From positions 5,689,249 to 5,753,248 of the forward strand of contig NC_049982.1 of NCBI RefSeq assembly GCF_000003815.2: a stretch of 64,000 nucleotides of DNA, given 5' to 3'. This document shows positions 1-11,300 of the stretch, in pieces; the stretch's first letter is position 1; every line of letters begins with the position of its first letter. Source of the stretch: Branchiostoma floridae (lineage: Eukaryota > Chordata > Leptocardii > Amphioxiformes > Branchiostomatidae). The position numbers were made by a program, and so were the translations under genes. Below the pieces are notes generated by a model. That model worked only from the letters and a program-made list of their open reading frames with translations, made no database searches and was not told where the DNA came from.

Positions 1-371
1 ATGTAAACTATTATACCATTGCCATGGCTATAGTAGTTTTCATTGCCATACTTCTTTCTCAGTGGCGGTATTATGGCACCGGGTGAAATTATGAGAGTTG
101 ATGTTTGCTATGGTATCATAGCTGACAACTGTTCATTGTTCTTTCGTTAATTCATAAAAGGGTTAGTTTAACGTTGTCGTCACGTTTTTTATTCTAAATC
201 AGTTTATATTTCCCGGCTATATATCCTCTCAACCTTATCTAAAATTACTTGTCACGATGAGCGCATGAACATGAATCGGCGAGGCTCCTCATTTCAAGAC
301 ACAGCGTCAAGTACATTAAATGATATAAGGGTGAAGAGGATATCACCTATGGTAAAATTCAAAGTTAAAGG

Positions 372-650
372 TAGGCTACGTCGATGTAGGTTAGACATCC
401 AGGTAATAAGAAAGCTAAAAAGTAGTTACTCAAGCAACTGGATATGGTTTTGGAAACGGTCAGACGTTTCCAAATTGTCTTCAGTCTGAATTGTCTTATA
501 ACGTTTCCTATTGGACAACTGAAATTGTCTTTATTCATATAGTTAGAGTTTAAAAGACCTGTTTCTTCCAGGTCAAGGATAGTGGATTCTATCAAAAACG
601 TCTGACCGTTTCCAAAACCATATCCAGTTGCTTGAGTAACTACTTCTTTT
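372..650. mobile_element. Inverted-repeat MITE, family 1, copy 1
   Basis: The left arm (about 405-472) contains ttactcaagcaactggatat followed by ggttttggaaacggtcagacg. The right arm (about 598-650) is its reverse complement. Related sequence recurs at 27293-27430 and 41029-41130. The outer sequence tcgatgtaggttagacatcc is shared by all three copies, in inverse orientation at 27 kb. Between the arms is a unique-looking spacer with no ORF of note. Repeated termini and no coding capacity fit a non-autonomous DNA element; the superfamily is unknown. Confidence 0.6.
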
Positions 651-714
651 TGTGAGGCTGAAGGGACGGACAGTGGGTTGTTATCCACTGTGTCTAGGGC
701 ACGGTATTGGAAGA

Positions 715-1270
715 TGGAGCCCATCCCTAGGGCCCTCTCCTTCACCGCCTTTTACCTCCTCAGCCGAAGCCAGGTACTCACTTGTGTACCCGGGTGGAAT
801 GGAGAAAGTCCTTTATAGAGTCTTTATAATGAATGAATGAATGACCCTTATTGTACAGTTGTGCTCAAACCAGCTAAGTACATGTCGTAGCGCTAGTGAT
901 AAGGTACAATTTTGACAAAAAAGGTATCTTATCATCTCTACATATTCTAATATATGTACATTCTAGTATGTACAAGTTCAACTTCTTCTCGCTTCTTAAA
1001 ACAGTTATAAACATAAGGAAAGATGGAATCAATAATGTATGGTTTATCTAATTGCATGAGAAATATGAATTTTTCCGTGGTATTCAAGTATCGGAAATTA
1101 TTGAACATATGTTGTATATTTTCAAAAAGGACGTTTCTTTCGTTGTTGTATAAAGTACAGTCAACAATAAAGTGACACTGTGCCTTTCCCAAGGGCACAA
1201 CGTCGGGGGCTTGGCGAGTATCCAACCCAGGACTTCTTGGTTTCCAACGCTTAATTTGTTGTGCCACTCC
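715..1270 (-). mobile_element. tRNA-derived SINE split by a LINE insertion
   Basis: On the minus strand the tRNA-like head and the sequence cccttgggaaaggcac occupy about 1270-1179. The SINE body resumes only at about 810-735 (ggtacacaagtgagtacctg, ggcttcggctgagg). The same two parts are contiguous in the better-preserved copies at 22488-22735, 41351-41605 and 63430-63722. The intervening 826-1178 is a LINE 3' end, so the LINE landed inside the SINE. The B box is degenerate here. Confidence 0.6.
826..1178 (-). mobile_element. 5'-truncated LINE 3' end
   Basis: Minus-strand translation gives CHFIVDCTLYNNERNVLF followed by an F-x-L-x-x-T-x-K-F-x-FLM stretch. This matches the plus-strand copy at 5415-5930 ([18 protein letters not shown]). 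The Cys/His pattern followed by Leu-Phe is the usual C-terminal end of LINE reverse-transcriptase proteins, as known for non-LTR elements. The 3' UTR (gacatgtacttagct, tgtacaataa) ends in a cattcattcattcatt tail. Only the last ~75 codons remain and the copy is not functional. Confidence 0.7.
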
Positions 1271-2324
1271 AACGCAACTATGTATTACTTATGACAGCAA
1301 ACTTGATACCATGTGTCACATGACAACTTTAAGAATATAAATTTCATAAACAGCTGTTATGCATAAAAAATGTAATTCTATGGTATCAGGCTAGTCTGAA
1401 AGAAGATTTCGTAAAAGAAAAATTATCATCGCTTTTATGCACATTTGCGTGTATACGACTTTGTGTTATTTCAGCCATAATGCAGTTTCGTTCCATTGTG
1501 TGCTGAACTGGCATACTCCTAAATGGGCAAGGTCCGTAAAAGCTGTTTAGAAAAGTCTTTCTTTGAAAACGTGGTTGTTGTATGTGATATCATATACGAT
1601 TGTATCATTCTATATCTATACTTTCTCAAAACTATTGATATGAGAAGCATTGTACTTTTTTTTACTGCTGGTCGTTGGAAACATCTTTGCAATTTGGATT
1701 ACCTTTCTTGTCCCCAGTCAATAAATGGCGACCGGAAAGGGATATCTTTTCGCCCCCGGCTGAAAGGCAACAATATAATTTCAGGACAGAGACTCGCCGG
1801 TTCAGCTATTAGGACTTTCTAGAAACTATAGACCATAGAGTCATAGTACACAGGCGCACAAAAATAAGAAGGGGCTCTTTACATCCCGTATGGTGTGTAA
1901 CAATTGAGTACGAAGTTTGCGTGTCGCTCCTTTGTTCCGAGTTGATCTCTCCGTGGCCCATACAGGAACAATGTCCACGGACAGACGATACCCAGAATGA
2001 AATGCCTTTCACTCTGGGTAGCTTTGTATTGCAAATAGAATACTCTAATATCATATGCAACTGGATATACTCACATAAAGACGTATTTCGTCTTATCTCC
2101 ATGACACAAATGAAAGGACACGACAAGTCATTTCGAGGGCTCATCAAGTATAAACGCAGTAGCAGGTAGCTCAGCTCGTCACATGTGATGTGTCCCCGTA
2201 TCTCGGCGTGCCTGCTATAGATATAGCTATGTATGTACCTTAAGGTACGGGCGCAAACAGAACTGGCCTTCAGGCGAAAACAGTAAGGGCCTTGGCGTGT
2301 GCTGGCTCTTTGGGGTGTTGTAAG

Positions 2325-5300
2325 ATGGTGATGACCGTCGTTGTCATGTGGGCCGCAACCTTGCTAATGGCCCGGCCGGGCTTCTCCTCTCACTTCCGCG
2401 GCGGCATGATCACCTGGGAGCCCGGAGATGTGGACCCTCAACAGGTAAGCAGCAGTGTGTTTGCCTTAAGACCCCTTTAATGCCCCTTCAAACGAGAGTA
2501 AGAATGAGCCGGGTAGTCGTCGTCTGAATATAATTCTTTGTATTTTTCTTGGAATTCGTAGTGTATTGTAGAAATTATCGCCGCATTCCAGATATTTGTA
2601 CCCATTCTTGTGGCCGTCCCGAATGTTTTTGTAATGCTTAAAACTTTCAAGGTGGATTTGAGGTGTAGAAATATCGAACGGCATTCAAAGTGTATTGTAA
2701 CTATATATTTTAATTGCAATACGACCACATTCTACGGCATTCCAACATTATTCGAAATCTTCTGATGTCATTCGGTGGAAAGCCGGCCGACTACAAGAAT
2801 GGACACAAATATCTGGATGCAGTGAGAATTTCTAGACTGTACTGGCACGAATGTTGTAAATTCTTCATTTCGGCTGGTTCTGCTTGATTCCTGCTGGTTC
2901 GGTTTCAGTGTGCGTGGAGGCCAAATTATATCCCAACAGCTTTGCCTTCGAGCAAATGGCTTCATTTACGGCATAGACTTTGTGGTTATTTCTGTGGTTA
3001 TAAGAGAAAACATTGTAGACTTGTGCTGACAAATGTCAGCGAGTTTACCTAGTCTCGGAATAGCTAAAACCAGACCAAATACGGCTGTGAAATGGCCAAT
3101 ACTCTTTATATAACGACGACATAAAACGTCCAAAAGTCTAATTATTGTAACTTCTCCACGCACAGGTGACGTTCCAAAGCACGTCCAACTGGAACTGGGC
3201 GAGGAAGAAGTGCCGTGACACCGACATCCAGGGTGGAACTCTCTTCGATGGAGACGGAGATTGGAAATGTACCAACGGCGACTGTGCAGGGGCAACGGTG
3301 AGTCATAGTCTTAGTTAGTTTAGAGAGAACACTGACAGTATTGCTATACTCCTGTCACATTACCCACGATCTTCGGGCGTATCAATGGAAGATCAGCCAG
3401 AGGGTTGCGCATATTTTTTACCTGAAAACTGCCCTCGTCACATATAAGCCATAATCTGTACCTTGTACAAGTGTTGTGCAATTAAGTTATTATAAGCGAG
3501 GCTCGGACGATGGCCGCAGAATCGTCGTCCGATCGATTTTCGCCCAATGTGACAGGGATAGTAGGAGAATGCTGACACGTCGGGGCAATTTACGTTAGCT
3601 TGCTGTGTTACCTCCCACCGGCTTTCTTGATCATCCTGTATCACTAGTACTACCTTGTATCGTTACCTTGGCAGCGCTTAGCTTACTTGCCGGGCACAAG
3701 CGTGTACATATGTGCATATTATCAGAAGCATTAACAAAGACGGATTTACATTTGGAGATAAATGTTTTTACCTTTGGAATGTCGTGAAACCTGACCAGAT
3801 TGCCCCTCAGACCGCGTTGTGAATTATTTATAAGCTGGCGGATTGCGGTTTGCTTTCGCGAACTAAAACGTCATCTTACTTCAGCCCGAACAATACAAAA
3901 CTACAGGCAAATGACTGTAATTTTTTGGAAGGTTAGGAAATATGTCGAACAAGGAAATAATGAAAAAGAAAAACCTTAAAAACCTTGAATACTGACGTTT
4001 TGCGAGCAAACCTTTACAACTACAAGTTATAACCTATGAATAGGGAGCACCTTGCCGATGTATCGTCTTTTTGGTGGTCTTTTTTGTCCAGTCATTCAGC
4101 CTGCAGGCCGCTTTTCATTGATGTCATGAGGGAGGTAAGGGTCAGATAAATATACCAAAGATACAGATTACATCGAGTCCTGATACATCTATCAACAAAA
4201 TATCTGCACATACATGGTGCAAAACATTAGTAGAGTGAAAAATCAATGTATTCACATGGTCCATCTGCATTACGCCAAATTCAATCAATTGAAGACTTCA
4301 AGGTTAGGGTTGGGGGTGCTGTTTTATGGTATGGAGGGGATGGTCGCTAGGTTCGTAGTGTACTGCTGTTTGTTTTAGTTTCATGCTTTGAGCTACTCCC
4401 ACTCTGGCTGGGTGGTGGTGAGCACCCGCGACTATGATTAGGATCTTGCAAGTTATTCCATGTTTATAGGTCCCTGATGGCCTTATTGACCAGTTCTGAC
4501 AGTAGTAGTTGAGTATGAGGATGATTCAAACGTGTGCTATCTGCATGTGCAGGTGGCTGACACGAAGTTCTACTGTGTGGCGGCCAGTGAGGTGGAGACG
4601 TGGACTCAGGGCGAGCGCACATCCACCTACACGTTCGGAGGACCCGGGCCGTATCTCATAGAGTACTGTTCAATTTAACTTATGCTCCCTTTCCACTTTC
4701 CGAAACATAGCCTTTATGAGCGAAGGTACAACATTGTTAGAGCATACACCAGTGCCTTGTGAGCATTATTGACAGTGGAATGTTTTGCTTGTAGTATAAT
4801 AATTTTGCGGTAAGAAAAAAACAAACCAAAACGTCTGCAGTATCATTCAAGTGAGCATGACTGAAAACATGTGGTAATATATAGTTGAGACTAAATGCCT
4901 CTTTGTGACTATACAGGTGGACAGGACGGAACTGGATTGATTTCAACACCGGTAAGGGCGGCGGGTGGACGTTGGAGGCGTCGGTCCATCTAGCCGTCCG
5001 TTCCGATACCGGCCGTCCCAACAACAGCCCCACCTCCACACTACCGCCCATGGTCTGGTAAGGACAACAGCCGTTCTGTATTTTTTTCTCCGAGAGAAAA
5101 AAAAAAGTGGTTCTGTGAATTTCTGGGAGCAAACATTTCATACCAGATGGCTACATGGGATTTGGTCTACATCAAGCGCTATATTTTCCATTCTGAATAG
5201 TTTTGTCAACACAAGTCATTTTTCTGTCCATTTCCTTTTGTAAAAGTGAAAATAAGATCAAACTGGGCAACCATGGATAGATATGACAGAAACTTACGAC

Positions 5301-8300
5301 ATCGTAACTTTTTACATTTCCACCTTAGGGCTCAGCTCGGCTGTGAAAATAAGATCGAGTTTGGCGATCTCAGACAAATATGACAGAAACTCACGGCATT
5401 GTAACATTTTAAATCCCAATCTTATAATCCACATACAATGAAGAGCAGTATTTGAAAATTACAAACATTCGGCACAGAACTACCATTGCTAAACTAAGAA
5501 TCAGTTGCCACCAACTGCGAATTGAATCAGGAAGGCACAACCGCACTCCTCTAGAACAAAGAGTCTGCCAATTTTGTACCTCACACATGGTAGAAGTTGA
5601 AGTGCACTTCACTGTTGATTGCGATATGTATGTCAATGACAGAAATACTCTATTTTATTAGTTATATAGAAAGTAGTTTCCCTCATTTTAGACACATGAG
5701 TAGCACTGACAAGTTTAAATTTCTCATGCGTTTTGACAAACCGACAATAGCTAAACCCATACACAGTCCTACAGTTTCACCATTACCAAGAAGCGAGAAG
5801 AAGCCGAAGTTTTGTGTTAGACTAGATTTGTGATACTTTTATATGTATATATCCTGACTTGTTGTGACATGTACTTAGCTCGGTTGGGCAAAATTGTACA
5901 ATAAATTTAAAGGTCTTCATTCATTCATGATTAGGGCTCAGCTCGGGTGCGAAAACAAGATCGTGATCCCGAAGCTGGACCGGGACGGGGACGTGCTCTG
6001 GTGCCGGTGGGCGGTCGGGCACGAGTGTAACAGCATCTGCGGGGCCCTGCCGGGGTCCGTACTGGAGCAGGTGGGGAACTCACTGTTTCTAGTATACTCC
6101 GGTCCCATTTGGGAAAGAGGGCCTCAGGCCCCTTTGTGTTATAATATAGTCTCCAAGCAGAGGTTGGGTCGCGGATATTTCCAAGCAGATGTCGGGTCGA
6201 GGAGATAGTAGTGGGCAGGACTTTTACTGGTTCGCTTTGTTCACGCCAGGAAAAATCCCGACTACTACTATCTCCGCGACCCAACCTGTGCTTGGAGAAT
6301 ACTTGTGGGTAGATAACGGGCTGTTTATAATCGTAAATAGTCATAAGGCCACAACAAGTAAAATTTATGGATGCTCATTAATTTTCGCCTGATTTCAGAA
6401 AAAAAAAATTCTTCTTAAGGGAAGGCCGGATAGACGAAAATGGGTAAAGGTGGATCTTTGGGCCCCCCCCGGGGATCAAAGTTGTTAATTGGATGCAGTC
6501 GCTCTCAGGGTCTAACCCACACGTGGGATCCCCACTCACTCCCGCCATCAGATCTTAGGGATCTAGTCCGTCATTGGGAGCGTGCAGATAATTGTTGTGT
6601 TGTAACCTAATCATTGAATGTAGAATTGACCCTAGAGATTCTGTAGCATTGACTGTAGTTGCAGAGGTGCAACTTGATAGATAATTTTATGTTGTGGACT
6701 TTGGTGTGTTGCATTGTATTGTATCGTAGTACTTCAACGAATATGTCCTGTGTCACATCTCTCAGCACCACGCTCATGCCACAAATTTACACTTCATTTT
6801 ATCACTGTCATTCATGTTCACTGACATTAATGTCCAACTTGTCACGATCCTCATAATGCACGTGTCATTCCATCCCTCCATCCTTCTGGGCTCATTCACA
6901 CGCCAAGACCGAGGTAAGATTCTGCGATGTAAATTACGAAGAAATACCTTTGTCAAAGCTTTGTTTTGCCTCTTGATTAGCTAAGTTAAACGCTAGGTAC
7001 TATATTTTATGTCAATCTATTGGTATATTTCGATGCTGCATAGACTAGACACGTTAAAGAATCATCGTCAGCTTAATGACATTTCTGACTATTGTTTGAT
7101 GGATTCTCCTCGTAATTATTCTTATTTCTAATTACATGATTAAAATGCATAAAATGTACATCATGTGTAGGGATGGATAACAAAGTTCTTTTCACACAAC
7201 CCAATGTTTTGTTTAAGCCAAAGTTTCAGTGATAAAACTCCATGTTGTGTGCTAAATCATGTCATCCAGGGACATATAAACTGATCGAACTATTCATATA
7301 GAAACGATTTTCATGTCCGATTCGTTGCTTGATGCTGTTGTTACCAATAACTTCGTTATGTCACCATAGAGCCTCATAGATCGCGAACTAGCTCTCAGGA
7401 TTGACGGATTGAACTGAACATCTACTGAAAAATCTATAGTGATTTACTATGAATAAGCGTTTCACTACTTTCACCACCTTGTGAACATTAGGACACCTGC
7501 ACGATCATCTTCGACGCGACATCTACAAACTCGTACTCCGCTGGTTGGTACCCTGCAGCGCTGCAGATAGAGGACTTCCCGCGGCAGCCCATCAGCCTGG
7601 CCGGGCACGGTCCCGTCACCACCGCCGATCCGCTCAGCAAGATCCCCCTGCAGTTCCTCGTCAATGTCATCGAGGTAGGCTATAGATCTTTTTCACGGAA
7701 CGTTCGAAAACCACTACGTCAAGCATGGGCGCCATATTGGATGATAATCTGGATGAACAGAACACAGAACGGCGCCATCAAAGCTACTTCAAGTGTGTTG
7801 TATTGTCTCCGTAATCTGAATCATCGAGTGATGTAGCCAATGCTAGATATCAGGACAAAGTTGCAATAATATGTCTTGATCCATATGCTTAAAAAAAACG
7901 ACACGTTTTCAAGGAAATCTCACGTAAACGCTTTTCTTTTCAACTTAAAGTTGTTTTACATGATATCTATCAATCTAACTTAAATTTACCTAACACAGAG
8001 GTGATGTTTACCTCCTGACTATATAAACATTCTCACGACAACTTAAGACAAATTCACTTGAGGCCCATGATGTTATGTACCGAAAGAACGTAAGTTCATG
8101 CAATAATGTTTCCACTAAACCATACCACAAGCAAAAACAAGACAAGGTCACATGCATACTGCAGCAAATGGGTTTATCAACCATTTGGACGGTATCATCA
8201 AAACCTAGAAATTAAAGAACGCAACACCCAAGAAAACCACCAGACAGGAAGCTAAAAGTAGTCATATTGCAGGTGAACGCAGGATGTGACGACGTACCGG

Positions 8301-11300
8301 TATTTGCGCCGTCCATGGCCTTAGACGGCGCATGCGTACCCGTGTCATCTGGGGACGATTTCGCCCTGAGGGTTGAAGCTTCCCAGGAGAAAACGTCTGC
8401 CAGGTAAGGGTCTGTTAGAAAGTGGTCTTACTGAAGAGAGGCAAAAATGTTTTGTAGCATGTTGAAAACATTGTGACAGTTATGAATGTCACTAGGCACA
8501 AATAAAGATAGCACATTAAGACGTCAACAAACACATAAAAGACACGTGTTTCCTCTGATGATGAAGAAAAATAGTACCAGTACTATTTAGGAATGACATT
8601 TTGATAAAAGCTAGCCAACAACAAGTATTTTATCTAAAATAAATCCCAGAGCAAAACGCGACATATATGCATTGTCAAAGAATGATCACATAGGAATTAA
8701 AATCCTAACATGTGTATATACCTACCATACTGGGGCACCTGGCGCATCCCCGTCTTGTAATCAGCTAGCAAAAGTGTATGTCACCCCGTAAGGGGCGGTA
8801 TAAACCCGTCGTGTCGACCGATGATGAAGATGATGATACCTATCAATGGTTGACAAGGGTGTGCGTTAGAAAAAAGATTTGGAGAAAAGGAAGTTAAGCA
8901 CGCTTGAGCAGATCTAATCATCAATTTATTTCCAGTATCGTAGAAATAGCACTGATCGGTCCCCCCTCCGGGATGACGAAGACGAGTCTACAGGACGTTG
9001 CCGGCAGCCCGAAGGCCAAGTTCATAGACATAACCTGGTCCATACCGCTAGGCACCACTGGAACCTACATACCATGTCTGAAAGTCAGGGATACTAACTG
9101 GTAACAGTCATTCCGTTCTATTTAAGTACTTAACGACCTTTTGTAGGTGGATCTGTATCTATATAGCTGGTATAACCTTCGGCGTAAAATGTTAAACGTA
9201 AGCTTCATTACGTATGTATGGACTCATCAATTGCTTTGAGCAGGTGGAAGTATTTCACAGTCTGTTTGTATCGCTAATCTAACAATAGATTATCGGTAAT
9301 ATAATGGGTAGGAATCCAAGATTGGATTCAAGATTGGACTTTATTTTGTTTCAAAGTAGCATTGATTAGTCTCAACAGTTTCAAACTGTTCCCATTTTTT
9401 TCAGGCAATTCAGTGAGCAGAGGTGTGTGCAGATTCTGGTGTCGGGTGAGTCTTAATATTAACATTTAATTCATTCTTATTTGCCGAAAGAAGTTTTGCA
9501 TATCTACTGTAATTCTGCCTTCTGTGACAAGTCTTCATGTACTACTCTTAAGGATAATTCTGTTTTGCTTGCAGCGGAGAGAGTAGCACACATCCTGAGT
9601 ACACGTCAACCAACCGGAGAGGTCGACGCAGGAGCTATAGACTGGACTATCAGTTTTAACTCAGAGGTAAGGACCAGTAGATGTGGTTTCTAGGCATTGT
9701 TGATGTGTAATACATGTATTACTTCTATGGCACCAAGTACAAGCTTTAAGAGTCAAAGTCACATCTCGTAGCCTAACCTAACTGAATATTGTGCCCTTAA
9801 CCCTCAAACCACCGTATGGGGTCAAAACTGACCCCAGGCGTATACCAATGCGTGCCATTATGGCATTTCTGATTGAAAACAAATTTCCTTCCAGGAGTTT
9901 GTTTGTATATATGTCCTATAACTTCTTATACGTTTTTACCGAGGTTGGCTCATTGTTGATAAAGTTATCCTAGAAAGTTTACGCATGGTCCAGGGGGGTC
10001 AAAACTGACCCCAGCATTTTTTAAACGAACTTTTGTGACCCACACCTAAACTACTTATTGTAGGATCACGAAATTTTCAGAGAATGATGTACATGCAAGC
10101 CAAAATTATTGTAACAAATTTCGTGCCATTATCATGTAATATGACGACATTATGACGTCATCTAGGTAATATCGGCCGCCATCTTGGATTTTGACTGATG
10201 ACGTCATCAAATTAGCATAAATTATGAATATTGAGTCATGAAATTTACGTTGAATTTTATAAGATGCGATAAGCAACTGTCATTTGCCAAGAAAACCTTA
10301 AAACTTAAATGTTTTATACAAAATTAGAAAATTTCGTAATAAATATGTCTGTCAGAATTGCCATGGCACCATGAAAAATGATGAATATACTTTGTTCACT
10401 GAAAATGTTTGCTATCAACATTTTCTAAAAAGTTACCAAGTTTGGTGGCCCTAGCATAAGCCATTTGGGCGCTATATGGCATTGAAGTTGGTACAGGCAT
10501 CAAAAGCCTCCTTCCCGGTCTGAATAGCGTTGGTGCAAAATGTGGTCCTCAAGATCTTTTGCATAAATTATGATAATGAGCTAGAAGTATTCTCACCTAA
10601 TCAAGTCAGACTGTTCCACATAGATCAATGAAACTCTACATATATACAAATCACAAAAAGAGTCACACAAAAAACTGTAATTGTACAAAACGTTTTGGGG
10701 TCAGTTTTGACCCCATACGGTAATCTACGTCACAAAAAAGATACGGTGGTTTGAGGGTTAATGTTCACCGATGTCATTATTCTGTAGAATGATCAGATGT
10801 ATGACAGGTACTTTGCATGCTTGCTATGTCGTACTCCACTCCCGACGTGGGGTAATAGAAATCACCGGGCGCCTCTGTCAGAGTGGTGCAATGAACTTAA
10901 AATGAATTCGAACTTGGCAATTCAACGAAAAAGAAAACTATTTCGTGATGTCCTTTTCCCCACCCGGTACGATACAGATCTTCAGAGCGGTGTCCAACGC
11001 CTTCATCAGAGTGATGATTGACAGCAGCGAAGTGTACGCCGTGAACGCCTTCAACTCCTCCTCGGTCTCCATCGTCAACGGCACCGTGCTGCAGTTCCGC
11101 ACCCCGGGGGGCACCCTCTCCCCGGGGTACACTCACCATGTGCTCATGGACAGGGGGGTCGTGACTGGGAACCACACCTGCCCCGGGGAGGGCCCCCCGT
11201 GGGCTGGGATCCAGCACCAGGGGGTGGGGGCACAGCTGTGGACGGTGGACGTGAAGTGCCCTGCCGGGTACAGAAGGGCGACTACTGGAGGATGCGAAGG

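Larger units (their letters stand above)
1..2324. other. 5' flank of gene A, repeat-rich
   Basis: No protein-coding gene is supported here. The stretch holds an inverted-repeat element (about 372-650), a SINE interrupted by a LINE tail (about 715-1270), and about 1 kb of AT-rich sequence with no recognisable feature before gene A. The promoter of gene A should lie in the last few hundred bases. An A/T-rich box (tatagatatagctatg, around 2216-2231) is the only TATA-like string and is weak. No CpG island or clear initiator is visible by eye. Confidence 0.5.
2325..11299 (+). other. Gene A exons 1-11: signal peptide and SHFRGG-type ectodomain
   Basis: Exons: 2325-2444, 3166-3297, 4553-4662, 4917-5057, 5935-6070, 7492-7674, 8273-8403, 8936-9100, 9405-9445, 9575-9666, 10978-11299. 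Exon 1 encodes [19 protein letters not shown], a signal peptide, then [13 protein letters not shown]. From memory, openings of this HFRGG type occur in uncharacterised extracellular proteins of amphioxus, cnidarians and some protists; no named domain can be given with certainty. The next ~480 residues are Trp- and Cys-containing (for example [40 protein letters not shown]), look like beta-rich secreted modules and carry several N-x-S/T sites (NSS, NGT, NHT). The last exon ends in a Cys-rich C-P-A-G-Y turn that leads into the EGF array. Exon 11 starts after a polypyrimidine stretch and ACAG at 10974-10977. Confidence 0.75.
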
